The translations under genes were made by a program, and so were the position numbers. Below, in pieces: positions 16,952 to 25,906 of a DNA stretch of 64,000 bases. Source of the DNA: DASUBV01 sp036510065 (lineage in GTDB: Bacteria; Actinomycetota; Actinomycetes; Streptosporangiales; Streptosporangiaceae); assembly GCA_036510065.1 (NCBI GenBank), contig DATCEO010000247.1:113557-177556 (forward strand). The letters run 5' to 3'. Within the stretch, counting starts at the first letter, position 1. Every line of letters starts with the position of its first letter. The notes below the pieces were generated by a model. That model made no database searches, was not told the DNA's origin, and saw only the letters and a list, made by a program, of their open reading frames with translations.

Positions 16952-18003
16952 CCGGACACCCCAGCGGCCAGTCCGAGTGCGCGGGGATCGCGGAGCGGCT
17001 GGCGGCCGGCGTCGTCCTCGGCGCGGAGGGCTACGTCTTCGAGCTGGAGCGGCGCGGCTACATCAAGGCCGGCCCGTACGTGCCCGAAGTCGTCCTGGAC
17101 TTCCCCGACGCCGTGCGGGAGCTGCACCGCGAATTCCTGCGGGCCGGCTCGGACGTCATGGTCGCGCTGACCTACTACGCCCACCGCGAGAAGCTGCGCC
17201 ACGTCGGCCGGGAAGGCGACCTGGAGGCCATGAACCGCCAGGCGGTCCGGCTGGCCCGGGAGGTGGCGCGCGAGGGCGGCGCGCTGGTGGCGGGGAATGT
17301 CTGCAATACCTGGGCCTACAACCCGGACGACCCCGCGACGGCCGCCACGGTCCGGGCCCAGTACGCCGAGCAGCTCGGCTGGGCCGCGGATGAGGGCATC
17401 GACTTCGTGATCTCCGAGACCAACGATTACCTCGGTGAGGCCCTGATCGCGCTCGAGGTCATCCAGGGCCTCGGCCTGCCGGCGATGGTCACCCTGGCCT
17501 CCACGCTGCCCGGCCGGACCAGGGACGATTATGACTACGTCGACGCCTGCCGCATCCTGGCTTCCCGCGGCGCCACGATCGTCGGCCTCAACTGCGACCG
17601 GGGGCCGCGGACCATGCTGCCGCTGCTGGCCCGGATCCGGGAGGTGGTGGACTGCGCCGTGGCCGCGCAGCCGGTGCCCTACCGCACGACCGAGGTGATG
17701 CCGACCATGCAGGCACTGCGGACCGACGACGTGGACCGCGTGTTCCCGCTCGCGCTGGAGCCGTTCTCCTGCACCCGCTTTGAGATGGCGACCTTCGCGG
17801 CGGCAGCGCGCGACCTGGGCGTCAACTACATCGGCATCTGCTGCGGCGGCGCGCCGCACCACGTGCGGGCCATGGCCGAGGCGCTGGGGCGTGACGTGCC
17901 GGCGGGAAAGTACTCCCCGGCCCTGGAGCTGCATCCCATCCTCGGCGCGGCGGGCGCCGCAGCCGGGGCCGACGTCCTGGCCGCCTGGAACGTCGCGGGC
18001 TGA
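16948..18003 (+). CDS. Homocysteine S-methyltransferase family protein
   Basis: A 351-residue (beta/alpha)8 enzyme of the Hcy-methyltransferase/BHMT/MetH N-terminal family, which passes a methyl group from a donor to a thiol such as homocysteine. Zinc ligands are visible as the Cys of VGLNCDRGP (about residue 216) and the Cys pair of IGICCGGAPHHV (about 298-299). Substrate-loop features are GAEGYVFELERRGY and VISETNDY. The ATG at 16948 overlaps the stop of the upstream oxidase. Coupling with a sarcosine/dimethylglycine-oxidase-like gene suggests the operon handles betaine-type or other methylated amines as methyl donors; that link is inference. A selenohomocysteine or S-methylmethionine-type role is also possible. 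Confidence 0.92.
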   Translation: MTGHPSGQSECAGIAERLAAGVVLGAEGYVFELERRGYIKAGPYVPEVVLDFPDAVRELHREFLRAGSDVMVALTYYAHREKLRHVGREGDLEAMNRQAVRLAREVAREGGALVAGNVCNTWAYNPDDPATAATVRAQYAEQLGWAADEGIDFVISETNDYLGEALIALEVIQGLGLPAMVTLASTLPGRTRDDYDYVDACRILASRGATIVGLNCDRGPRTMLPLLARIREVVDCAVAAQPVPYRTTEVMPTMQALRTDDVDRVFPLALEPFSCTRFEMATFAAAARDLGVNYIGICCGGAPHHVRAMAEALGRDVPAGKYSPALELHPILGAAGAAAGADVLAAWNVAG

Positions 18004-18018
18004 CCCGATCCTGAGCTG

Positions 18019-18058
18019 CCGCGGGGGCTGGCCGCCAGACGGCGGCCACCCCCCGCGG
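18019..18058. terminator. Strong bidirectional terminator hairpin
   Basis: CCGCGGGGG (18019-18027) plus GGCCGCC pairs with GGCGGCC plus CCCCCGCGG (ending 18058) around an AGAC loop, with a small internal mismatch. It fills the gap between convergent genes ending at 18003 and 18065. Confidence 0.65.
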
Positions 18059-18064
18059 CCTCCA

Positions 18065-20305
18065 TCAGGCGGCGTGCCGCAGCCGGACGGTGACCGTGGT
18101 GGCGGCCGGGGCCAGCGTGACGGTGCCGGACGCCTCGTCGACGTGACCGGCGCTGGCGGCCGCTATATTCCGGACGAACGCCGGGAGCTGGAACAGCACC
18201 GGCCCGGCCGGATGGCTGCCCGTCAGCGTGAGCGTCACCGCGTTGCCGCTGGTGCGGATGGTCAGCCCGAGATGCCCGCCGTCGGCCGGCACGTTCGCCA
18301 GCGCGATGACCTGGCCGCTGCTGACCCAGCTGCCTGGCACCCCGCGGCCCACGATCAGGCTGCCGTCCGAGCGCTCCGCCACCAGGGAGTCGAGCAGCAC
18401 CAGGTTGGCGTTGGCCATGCCCCAGGCGTGCGGGGACGAGCCGTTGCCCGCCTCCGGGTGCGTACCGGTCCAGGGTGAGCCGGGGTTGGGGAACTGCTGG
18501 CTCTCCCACCACGAGTACGGGCCGCTCTGCCCGTTGGCGATCATGAACTGGTAGCTGAGGATGCCCTGATCCCGGTGGCGCTGGCTGGCCAGGCCCCACT
18601 CGCCGTAGCCAGCGTTATAGGCGGTGCTGTAGTACTGCGTGGGGTAGCCGCCGAAGGTACCGGGCGGCAGCTTGCCGGCCAGCCGGCCGAAGCCGTAGTC
18701 GTAGGTGGCGTCGATGGCCGTGAGGCCCGGGCCGCTGCGCGGTGCGCCGAACAGGTAGCCATCCCAGGCCCAGCGGCCGAACAGGAATGGTGCCGCCCAG
18801 TTCGCGTCCTCGGCGTTGGCGCACCGGTTGTCGGTGTTGGGCTGGGTCATCGAGCACGGCAGGTACGTCAGGTGGTTGGCGGACATCGTGGCGCGCAGCG
18901 TCCTGGTGGTGGCGCTCAGCAGGCTTGCGTACTGACTCGCCGCCCAGCTGGCCTCGGTCTTGTCGCCGACCTGCTCCGCGAGCCAGCGGTAGGTGGCCAG
19001 GCCAGTGAGGGCCTCGTAGTTGTCGATGGTCCACAGTCCGCTGGCGTCGATGTCGTTGGTCTTCATCATGATCCCGCCCGGCCCGGTGCGGTCGGCCGCG
19101 ATCAGGTGCGCGGTGTCCTTGATGCTCGGCTCGATCTTGCCGGCCGGCCCTTCGGTGGCGAAATTGGCCTTGACGAAGTTCAGGTCGCCGCTCTTCTGCA
19201 GGTAGATCGCCCACACCCACGGGTAGGTCCAGACCCCGTCGTCGTACTGGGTCTGGCTGCCGATCACCGTCCGGGCCCGGTCCAGCAGGCCGCGCGCCCC
19301 GGTCGTGTAGCCCTGCGTGAACAGGTTGGCCAGGATGCCGATGACGTCGTGGCTGAACTCCTTGTCGTAACCGCTGGCGCCGGTCTTCAGCTCGTTGCCC
19401 GAGCGGATGATCTGGGTGTAGATGAACCCGGTGCGGTAGGCGTCGATCAGCCGGGTGTCAGGCAGCCGGGTGATCTGGGCGATCTGGGCGAGCTGGCCGT
19501 TCCAGTAGGCCCGCATGTGCGCGAAGTGCTGGCTGAAGCCGCCCGCGGCGCGCAGGGCCAGGGCCGACGGCCAGGCGTAGCTGCCGCCGAACCGGTCGCT
19601 GGCCACGATGTAGTCGTGGTTCACGGTGGCATGCGGCGCTACCGTGTCCGAGGCGGAGTTCAGCGCGATCAGGCCCGCGGAGGCCTGCGGGCTGAGCGTG
19701 ATCGCGGCCGACGTCGGGTTGGTCACCTGGACCCGGCTGTAAATGGCGACGTAGCGGTGACCGCCGATCGTCACCTGGTCGCCGAAGTTGGTGATCGAGA
19801 CCCGGGCGCCGTCCCGGCTGAAGCTGGTCACCAGGGCCGGCAGGTAGCCGTCGGCGTTGACCCAGGTAGTCGCCGTGTCGTTGTAGATGCCGTAGCCGTA
19901 GGTGGTGCCGGTCACGGCCTGAGTGCTCCCGCTGCCCGGCCCGTTGCCGGTGGTGACGAAGAAGCTGCCGCCCAGGCACGCGGTCACGCCCTCGCTGTTG
20001 GCCGTCCAGCCGATGACGCTCGCGTCGCCGAAGGTGCCGAAGATGGTCTGGCTGCCGGGCGGACCATTGGGCGCGCAGCTATAGGGCGCTGCCGCAGCGC
20101 TGCTGGCCTGAGGGGGGCTGGCTAGACCGGTGCTGGCTAGACCGGTGCGGGCCCCAGCCGCGGCGCCCGCGGGGCCGGCCGTGGCGACGGCGAGCCCGCC
20201 GGCTGCAGCCAGCGCGGCGGCGGGGATGATGGCGGCCATCGCGCGGCGCCATGACGGGCGGGGGAGGCTGGCCCGACGGGCCGGGCTGTGCTGAGCACTT
20301 TCCAT
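18065..20305 (-). CDS. Secreted glucoamylase-like (six-hairpin) glycoside hydrolase
   Basis: A 746-residue exported protein with a signal peptide (basic RRAMAAIIPAAALAAAGGLAVATA, about residues 10-45) followed by an Ala/Ser-rich stretch. The mature protein reads like an (alpha/alpha)6 glycosidase related to GH15-type enzymes: long aromatic helical repeats such as YDDGVWTYPWVWAIYLQKSG, DASGLWTIDNYEALTGLATY and YNAGYGEWGLASQRHRDQG. A C-terminal beta module (GHLGLTIRTSGNAVTLTL) ends the chain. ATG 20305 follows GAAGGAC at 6 bases and avoids an upstream in-frame ATG. The exact family and substrate were not determined; an alpha-glucan is likely but unproven. Confidence 0.75.
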   Translation of the reverse strand: MESAQHSPARRASLPRPSWRRAMAAIIPAAALAAAGGLAVATAGPAGAAAGARTGLASTGLASPPQASSAAAAPYSCAPNGPPGSQTIFGTFGDASVIGWTANSEGVTACLGGSFFVTTGNGPGSGSTQAVTGTTYGYGIYNDTATTWVNADGYLPALVTSFSRDGARVSITNFGDQVTIGGHRYVAIYSRVQVTNPTSAAITLSPQASAGLIALNSASDTVAPHATVNHDYIVASDRFGGSYAWPSALALRAAGGFSQHFAHMRAYWNGQLAQIAQITRLPDTRLIDAYRTGFIYTQIIRSGNELKTGASGYDKEFSHDVIGILANLFTQGYTTGARGLLDRARTVIGSQTQYDDGVWTYPWVWAIYLQKSGDLNFVKANFATEGPAGKIEPSIKDTAHLIAADRTGPGGIMMKTNDIDASGLWTIDNYEALTGLATYRWLAEQVGDKTEASWAASQYASLLSATTRTLRATMSANHLTYLPCSMTQPNTDNRCANAEDANWAAPFLFGRWAWDGYLFGAPRSGPGLTAIDATYDYGFGRLAGKLPPGTFGGYPTQYYSTAYNAGYGEWGLASQRHRDQGILSYQFMIANGQSGPYSWWESQQFPNPGSPWTGTHPEAGNGSSPHAWGMANANLVLLDSLVAERSDGSLIVGRGVPGSWVSSGQVIALANVPADGGHLGLTIRTSGNAVTLTLTGSHPAGPVLFQLPAFVRNIAAASAGHVDEASGTVTLAPAATTVTVRLRHAA

Positions 20306-20394
20306 CGCGGGTCCTTCGGGAGGGGGCACGGGCGCCCGGACCTACCCCCGAAACCCGGAATTAACATCAGCATTGCCGGGGAGCGGCGGCTGCG

Positions 20395-20958
20395 TCAGGT
20401 GTTCTTCCTGGCCACGGCCGTGCTGAGCACGGTCGCAAACGCTGTCCACGCGATCTCGGGCACAGCGAGCGCGGCCGCTCCCCGATCGGCCCGGCGCGCG
20501 ACGACGGCATAGCGGACCATGATCGCGCACAGCAGCCCGGAGTCTCCGGTGGCCGCCCAGAGATGCCGCTGGCCGCCGAAGGCCAGCGGCACGTAGCCGG
20601 TGCGGACCACCACGGCCAGCGCCCACCAGGCCAGGGCCGCGCGCCGGGCCCTGGCCGCGACGTCGCCGTCAGCCGCGGCAGCGGACGCGGCACCGGGGGC
20701 GGCCCGGCACAGCCGCCAGGCCGAGGTGGCCGTGGTCAGGTTCAGCCCCGACCACACCACCGGGAAGACCTCGCCAGGAGGCGCGAAGGCGGGCTGCTCG
20801 AAGTGGTCGTACTGCGGTCGGGTCCCGGAGCCCCGGGCCCGGAAGGCCAGCCAGGAGGATGCTGCCTGCGCGGCCCCGTAAACACCGGCCGTCCCCGCCC
20901 ATGCCGCCAGGCTCGCCAGGCGGCCCCGGCCCGGCCGCGGTGTTCCTCCAGCGCTCAT
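20395..20958 (-). CDS. TspO/MBR family membrane protein
   Basis: A 187-residue protein of the tryptophan-rich sensory protein/translocator family, which binds porphyrins and related ligands. The motif FAPPGEVFPVVWSGLN matches the family PPxxVFxxVW hallmark. Four or five hydrophobic segments are visible (LAAWAGTAGVYGAA, LAWWALAVVVRTGYVPLAF, GLLCAIMVRYAVVARR, AWTAFATVLSTAV). An Ala-rich insertion sits around residues 85-105, and the C-terminus is short. ATG 20958 follows GGGGAAGG with a 9-base gap. It lies 89 bases downstream of no same-operon partner that explains it. Confidence 0.82.
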   Translation of the reverse strand: MSAGGTPRPGRGRLASLAAWAGTAGVYGAAQAASSWLAFRARGSGTRPQYDHFEQPAFAPPGEVFPVVWSGLNLTTATSAWRLCRAAPGAASAAAADGDVAARARRAALAWWALAVVVRTGYVPLAFGGQRHLWAATGDSGLLCAIMVRYAVVARRADRGAAALAVPEIAWTAFATVLSTAVARKNT

Positions 20959-21066
20959 GTCATCGGGCCTTCCCCGCATTCGGCTGGCCACACGGAATCC
21001 CCGATGATGACAGGCAGGCCGTTACCCGCCTGGCGAGGTAACGGCCTGCCTAGGACGGGCCGGGCA

Positions 21067-21492
21067 TCAGCGCGCGGAGTCCCGGGCGTAATTGCTGGCC
21101 CCCCACCAGTCCACGACCACCACCGGCTCGTCGCCGATCACCCAGGCATCGTGACCTGACGGCAGTGCCGTCACCTGGCCGGGACCGGCGTCGAACTGAC
21201 TGCCGTCGGCCATCTCGATGCGGAGCGTCCCGGCCACGTGGTACTGGAAATGCGGGGCCTCGCACAGCTGCGTGCCGGCCAGCGGCTTCACGTGCTCCGA
21301 CCAGCGCCAGCCGGGCTGCAGAACCAGCCGCCCGATATCGCTGCCGCCGATGTGCAGCAGCTCCACCTGGCCGTTGGGGAACGTGCGGACCTCGTCGGCC
21401 GCGGCGAAGTCCTTGTGCTCGGCCGGCGCGTGCTCGGCCGGCTGGTGCCCGGCCGTTGGGTTCTCGGCCGTCGGGTTCTGTGATGTTGCCAT
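21067..21492 (-). CDS. Cupin-domain protein
   Basis: A 141-residue single-domain cupin. After a Thr/His/Pro-rich N-terminal segment (about residues 1-30, with repeated AEH/AENPTA units), the conserved barrel shows RLVLQPGWRWSEHVKPLAGTQ, FQYHVAGTLRIEM and PGQVTALPSGHDAWVIGDE. His residues in both cupin motifs could bind a metal. The start ATG follows AAGGAG at 8 bases. It lies 56 bases downstream of the SnoaL-like gene on the same strand, so the two probably form an operon divergent from the SARP regulator. Function (enzyme or small-molecule sensor) is not evident. Confidence 0.85.
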   Translation of the reverse strand: MATSQNPTAENPTAGHQPAEHAPAEHKDFAAADEVRTFPNGQVELLHIGGSDIGRLVLQPGWRWSEHVKPLAGTQLCEAPHFQYHVAGTLRIEMADGSQFDAGPGQVTALPSGHDAWVIGDEPVVVVDWWGASNYARDSAR

Positions 21493-21548
21493 GATCTTGT
21501 CTCCTTGGCTGTTGTTCGAGCTTGCTACGGGGAATTGGTGGCGGCTGG

Positions 21549-21941
21549 TTACTCGTCCCACGCCTGCACGCCAGCCTGGCGGGTGATCAGGCCGTCCTGC
21601 AGGTCGAGCACGGCCGTGCACAGCACTCGCGCCCCGCTCGGGTACTCGCACGCCTGCACGAACGCCGCGCTGCTGTCGCCGACGACCAGGCGCTCGATCT
21701 TGTGCGTCATGTCCCGGCCGCAGACGTCGGCGAAGTACTCGCCGATCGCCGCCCGGCCCCGGATGATGAGGGGGTGGCTCGGCTGGTGCTGCGCGTCCAC
21801 GACCTGCAGCTCGGCGTCCGGCGCGTACAGGCCGAGCAGCGTGGTCGCGTCACGTTCCTCGATGCCCCGGCGCAGGGCCTCGGAGTCGAAGGACTGGCTC
21901 GTGGTCGTCGTGTGGCTGGTGTCCATCTGGCTGGTGCTCAT
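21549..21941 (-). CDS. SnoaL-like/NTF2-fold protein
   Basis: A 130-residue protein with the NTF2-like cone fold: LRRGIEERDATTLLGLYAPDAELQVVD, PLIIRGRAAIGEYFADVCGRD and a beta-rich C-terminal half ending GVQAWDE. The family includes polyketide cyclases and ketosteroid isomerases but also many proteins without known activity. The N-terminal ~20 residues are Ser/Thr-rich. A perfect GGAGG site 7 bases before ATG 21941 fixes the start. Its promoter region carries a long palindrome shared with the divergent SARP-type regulator gene, a likely regulator of it. Confidence 0.83.
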   Translation of the reverse strand: MSTSQMDTSHTTTTSQSFDSEALRRGIEERDATTLLGLYAPDAELQVVDAQHQPSHPLIIRGRAAIGEYFADVCGRDMTHKIERLVVGDSSAAFVQACEYPSGARVLCTAVLDLQDGLITRQAGVQAWDE

Positions 21942-21992
21942 CGTGCTGCCTCCTGATCGGCGCGGTTGCCCGGGCGGACTGTCCGGTACTGA

Positions 21993-22029
21993 CATTGACG
22001 ATGGCCCGCCATCGTCAATGGACCGTCAA
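21993..22029. promoter_or_regulatory. Palindromic operator candidate with SARP-type direct repeats
   Basis: Bases 21993-22005 and 22008-22020 are perfect 13-base inverted arms (CATTGACGATGGC and complement) around a 2-base centre. The right arm ends in CGTCAA (22013-22018), repeated at 22024-22029, an exact 11-base period as in SARP heptamer repeats. It lies between the divergent SnoaL-like gene and the SARP regulator start. The binding protein is inferred. Confidence 0.6.
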
Positions 22030-22093
22030 AGGCCAGCTCGGAGCGGGTGCAGGCCCGTCAGGGACTGCCGCGCCGAGGGGCCGGAGACCTAGA

Positions 22094-25000
22094 ATGACGA
22101 CAGCCATGCTTGAGATCCGCGTGATCGGCGAGCTAGAGGTGCAGCTGGCCGGCGCGAAAGCGGAGTTGCCGGCCGGCCGACGGGCCCGGGCGCTGCTGGG
22201 CTGGCTGGCGCTCCATCCCGGCCGCCACCCCCGGTCCCGGCTCGCCGGCCAGTTCTGGCCCGATGTGCTCGACGCGAGCGCGCGGGCCAGCCTGCGCAGC
22301 GCGATCTGGGCACTTCGCTCGGCGCTCGGTCCCGATTTCGGCGGTTATCTGGCCACCAGCCGCGACACCGTCACCCTGGCCGGCGACGATCTGTGGGTCG
22401 ATATCCGGGAAGTGCAGCGACTCCTGAGCCAGGACCAGTTCGAGGCCGCGCTGGAGCTGTGCCGCGGAGATCTCCTGCAAGAACTCGATGATGACTGGAT
22501 CATCGAGGCGCGCGCGGAGCTGGACCGCGATATCGTCGCCGCCCTCGGGAGCCTGACCGCCTTGGCCAGCGCGGCCGGCGATTACCCGGCGGCCGTGGCC
22601 TGGGGCCGCCGCCGGGTCGCCCTGTGCCCGCTGGATGAGTTGGCCGGCGCCGATCTCATCAGCGCTCTCGTTCAGGCCGGTGACGGGCCGGCGGCGCTGG
22701 AAGCCTTCGCCCAGCTGGAGCAGCGGCTGGACAGCGCGCTCGGGGTCGCAGTGTCCGCGCCGACCGCGGCGCTAGTCGGGGCGATGCGCCAGCAGGCGGC
22801 CCGCCCTGGCCTGGCTGGGACCAGCCCGAGCGTCGGCGCTGCCGTTGGCTGGTCGGGGCCGCTGGCCGAGCCAGCGGCCGGCCTTCTCGGCCGCGAGCTT
22901 GACCTGGCCGAGCTGACCACGGCCTGGAACCTCGCACGGGCCGGCTGCGGCGGTGTCGTGCTGCTCGAAGGCGAGGGCGGCATCGGCAAGACCCGGCTCG
23001 TCGAGGAGCTGCAGGCGGTGGCGCGCCGGACGAGCCCGGGCGGCGCCCTGATCGCCGGGACCACCACGGCCGGCCCCGGGCCGGCGGCGCCCTTCGCCAG
23101 CTGGACCGACTGCCTCAGTGACCTGGTGGCCATGACCGGCCAGCCGGGCGGGGACCACTCCTGGGTGGCCGACCTGGCGAGGATCGTCCCGGTCCTGGCC
23201 ACTGCGGCCAGCCAGCGCCAGCCAGCCCGGGTCGGCGCCGATCCGCAGCTCGAGCGGGTCCGGCTCTGCGAGGCCGTCGTCCAGTTCCTGGCCTGGGCGT
23301 CGCGCGGGTGCCCCCTGCTGCTGGCCTTCGAGGACCTGCACCTCGCGGACACCGCGAGCCTGGAGCTTCTCGGGTACGCCGGCCGCCGGCTGAGCCGCGT
23401 GCCGGTCTTGCTCGTCCTCACCCGGCGCCGGCTGCCGGCCCGCCAGGACGCCGCCGCCGTCCTGGGCGCGCTGCGATCGCGCGGGGCGCTGCTGGCCGAG
23501 ATCGATGTCAGGCCGCTCAGTAACGCCGCCGTGCACGCCCTCATCAGGGCCTGCGCGGATCTGCCCGACCCGGCCGTGGAGGAGATCGCCGCGCTGGCCG
23601 GCGGCAGCCCGCTGCTGGCCGTCGAGACCGCGCGGGCGGCGGCGCGAGACGACAGCGACCTCGCGTCCGGCCTGAGCGGCGCGGTCCGGCTGGCGATCGG
23701 CAGGCTGACCAGCCAGGCGCGCCTGTTCGTCGAGTTCGCGGCGGCGGCCGGGCGAGATCTGGAACGCTCCGAGGTCGCCGCGCTGCCCCTGCCGAACCCG
23801 GCCGCGGCGGCGGCGGAGGCTCTCGGATCCGGATTGCTGCGGACCGATGACGGGCGGACCGGGTTCCGGCACGCGCTCCTGCGCGAGGCGGTCTACCAGG
23901 AGATACCGGACCCGATCCGCGCCCGCCTGCACGGTGAGCTCGCCCGCCTGCTGCGCAAGCGAGGCCAGCAGCCCGACGCCCGCACCCGGGCGGGCGGGGC
24001 CCGGCGCGGGCCGCGGGCCGCGGAGATCGCCCGGCACCTCAGGCTGGCCGGCCAGGACGAGCAGGCCGTCAGCCAGCTGGTGCTGGCCGCCCGCGACGCG
24101 CGCACCGTGGCCGCGATGGACCAGGCCGCCGGGTTCCTGGCCGAGGCCCTGGAGATCGAGCCCGGTGATTCCGACCTGCTGGTGGAGCTGGCCGAGGTCG
24201 AGGCGTTCCGCGGCCTGGCGCAAAGCTCCGACGACGCGTTCGGCCGGGCCCTGGAGGAGATCTCCACCCGCGATGCCGGCGCCCTGGTCAGCGCGTGGCT
24301 GAGACGCGGCCGCTGGCTGCGCGGCGGCGTGTGCCACCCTCGCGAGTCCCGTCGTTCCTACCAGAACGCGCTGGACGTGCTGGACCGCGATCCCGCTTCG
24401 GACCTGCCCGCCCGCGCGGAGGCGCTGGCGGGCATGGCCTGGGCCGAGGCCGTCGCCGGCGATCCGTCCGCCGTCGAGCAGCTGCTCGCCGAGGCGGATG
24501 CGGTCATCGGCGGCCAGCGCCCCGGCGACCTGCTCATCCACGATGTTGGCGTGGCCCGCGGGCACGCCATGATCAGGGCGGGCCGGTTTACCGACAGCTT
24601 TGCCCCGCTCATCGCGGCGAGTGCCGCCGCGGGCCGGGCCGGGCGCCCGGACATGGCGCACGGCTGCCTCAGCAACGCGGCCAGCGCGGCCGCGTGCGCC
24701 GGGGAGTTCGAGCGCGCGCTGGACTTTGCCGACCGGTGCCTGCCGCTGGTCGTGCCGAACGGGCTGCTGCGCCTCAGCGTGTACGTGCAGGTAGCCCGAT
24801 CGGCCATCCTGCGCCGGCTCGGCCGCATGCCCGAGGCCAGGCAGGCCTGCGAGGCCGGGGCCGGATACGCCGACCACGTCGGCCTGGCCGAGCTGGACGG
24901 CCTGGTCCGCCAGGAACGCGGCCTGCTCGCCCTGGCCAGCTCGGATCCTGCGGCCGCGGCCGCGGACCTGGCCAGCGCCCTGGAGCTGGGCGCCCCGGTC

Positions 25001-25438
25001 AGCCAGGCCGCGACCCGCCTGCGGCTGGCCGAGGCGCTCGCGCGGTCTGGGCGCCCGGACCAGGCGCAAGCCGAGCTCGGCCGGGTCGCCCTGGCGCCCG
25101 TGGGGCCGAGCGACTTCCCGGCCACGCTGGTGGCCCAGATGAGCCGGGTCCAGGGGCTCATCGCCGCCGCCCGGGGCGACGCCGCGCTGGCGGAGCGGCG
25201 CCTGCAGGAGTCGCTCAGCAGCTGGCAGCGGATCGCGCGGACGCTGGACACCCGGCCGACCGGGGCCGGTTTCGTCGCCTCGCTCATTGATCTCGGCCGG
25301 CCGCCGATCAGCTCGCTGATCGAGCCCGCGCGTGAGCTCGCCATCGTCGCGGCCGAGCTGTCGGCCCTCCGCGCTCCCGCGCGACCCGCCGCCGTGCCGC
25401 CCGCCGCCGTGCCATCGGATAACGGAAGCCTGGACTAA
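22094..25438 (+). CDS. Large SARP-family transcriptional regulator with AAA/ATPase and TPR-like regions
   Basis: A 1114-residue AfsR/SARP-like regulator. A winged-helix DNA-binding domain lies at about residues 5-95 (EIRVIGELEVQLAGAKAEL, RARALLGWLALHPGRHPRSR, ARASLRSAIWALRSALG). The bacterial transcriptional activation domain spans about 100-240 (LWVDIREVQRLLSQDQFEAAL, LYRGDLL-type LCRGDLLQELDDDWI). The NTPase has Walker A GEGGIGKTR (about 295) and Walker B LLLAFEDLHLAD (about 410-420). The remainder consists of helical TPR-like repeats typical of signal-sensing regulators. Start choice: ATG 22094 (MTTAMLEIRV) is poorly served by a ribosome site; ATG 22106 (MLEIRV) is an alternative. It probably controls the divergent SnoaL-cupin pair and the SRPBCC gene directly downstream. 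Confidence 0.9.
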   Translation: MTTAMLEIRVIGELEVQLAGAKAELPAGRRARALLGWLALHPGRHPRSRLAGQFWPDVLDASARASLRSAIWALRSALGPDFGGYLATSRDTVTLAGDDLWVDIREVQRLLSQDQFEAALELCRGDLLQELDDDWIIEARAELDRDIVAALGSLTALASAAGDYPAAVAWGRRRVALCPLDELAGADLISALVQAGDGPAALEAFAQLEQRLDSALGVAVSAPTAALVGAMRQQAARPGLAGTSPSVGAAVGWSGPLAEPAAGLLGRELDLAELTTAWNLARAGCGGVVLLEGEGGIGKTRLVEELQAVARRTSPGGALIAGTTTAGPGPAAPFASWTDCLSDLVAMTGQPGGDHSWVADLARIVPVLATAASQRQPARVGADPQLERVRLCEAVVQFLAWASRGCPLLLAFEDLHLADTASLELLGYAGRRLSRVPVLLVLTRRRLPARQDAAAVLGALRSRGALLAEIDVRPLSNAAVHALIRACADLPDPAVEEIAALAGGSPLLAVETARAAARDDSDLASGLSGAVRLAIGRLTSQARLFVEFAAAAGRDLERSEVAALPLPNPAAAAAEALGSGLLRTDDGRTGFRHALLREAVYQEIPDPIRARLHGELARLLRKRGQQPDARTRAGGARRGPRAAEIARHLRLAGQDEQAVSQLVLAARDARTVAAMDQAAGFLAEALEIEPGDSDLLVELAEVEAFRGLAQSSDDAFGRALEEISTRDAGALVSAWLRRGRWLRGGVCHPRESRRSYQNALDVLDRDPASDLPARAEALAGMAWAEAVAGDPSAVEQLLAEADAVIGGQRPGDLLIHDVGVARGHAMIRAGRFTDSFAPLIAASAAAGRAGRPDMAHGCLSNAASAAACAGEFERALDFADRCLPLVVPNGLLRLSVYVQVARSAILRRLGRMPEARQACEAGAGYADHVGLAELDGLVRQERGLLALASSDPAAAAADLASALELGAPVSQAATRLRLAEALARSGRPDQAQAELGRVALAPVGPSDFPATLVAQMSRVQGLIAAARGDAALAERRLQESLSSWQRIARTLDTRPTGAGFVASLIDLGRPPISSLIEPARELAIVAAELSALRAPARPAAVPPAAVPSDNGSLD

Positions 25439-25441
25439 CCC

Positions 25442-25837
25442 ATGCAGACCTTCGACCAGAGCGCAGTCAGCGATGCGGCACCGGAAGAGGTGTGGAAGCT
25501 CCTCTACGACCCGGCCCGCTTCCCCGAATGGTGGGCCGGCGTCGGGTCGGTGCGCACCGGCGGCGACGCCGGTGACTACACCATGTTCCCCGACGGCTAT
25601 CCGGACTTCCCGATGCCGCAGTCCCTGCAGGCCAGTCAGGAGAACGGCATCGTGCAGATCTCCTGCCTCGTCTCCGACCTCCGCTTCGACTGGCGGCTGC
25701 GCCAGTCCGGCACCGGAACGGAAATCTCCGTGCACGTGGAGATCCCCGACACCGAGGCCCAGCGCCTCGACTCCCAGCGCGACATCATCCGCCAGTCGCT
25801 GGCGCGGCTGGCCGAGCTGGCCGCGCAGACCGCCTGA
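25442..25837 (+). CDS. SRPBCC (START/polyketide cyclase-like) protein
   Basis: A 131-residue helix-grip protein: FDQSAVSDAAPEEVWKLLYDPARFPEWW is the classic SRPBCC N-terminal helix and strand, followed by beta strands (GIVQISCLVSDLRFDWRLR) and a long C-terminal helix (SQRDIIRQSLARLAELAAQ). Such proteins bind hydrophobic ligands; some cyclise polyketides. It starts 3 bases after the SARP stop, so it is almost certainly cotranscribed and translationally coupled. No ligand can be named. Confidence 0.87.
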   Translation: MQTFDQSAVSDAAPEEVWKLLYDPARFPEWWAGVGSVRTGGDAGDYTMFPDGYPDFPMPQSLQASQENGIVQISCLVSDLRFDWRLRQSGTGTEISVHVEIPDTEAQRLDSQRDIIRQSLARLAELAAQTA

Positions 25838-25853
25838 GGCGGCTGCCGCGAGC

Positions 25854-25887
25854 CCGCGGGCTGGGGCCCGCGGGCCCCAGCCCGCGG
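25854..25887. terminator. Perfect 34-bp palindrome, bidirectional terminator
   Basis: Arms 25854-25870 and 25871-25887 are perfectly complementary (17 bases each, no spacer, all but one pair G:C). It lies in the 69-base gap between convergent genes ending at 25837 and 25907. The position fits a terminator for both strands. Confidence 0.7.
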
Positions 25888-25906
25888 CCCCGGCCGCCGG
25901 GCCCGC

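Noticed and set aside
22772..25735. Very long open frame (987 codons) antisense to the SARP regulator
   Set aside because: A by-product of high GC at third positions; its translation is Gly/Arg/Gln-rich with no domain, while the + strand frame has clear SARP and AAA motifs.
21067..25837. Biosynthetic gene cluster around the SARP regulator
   Set aside because: SnoaL-like, cupin and SRPBCC proteins occur, but no polyketide synthase, NRPS or other core biosynthetic enzyme is in the window.
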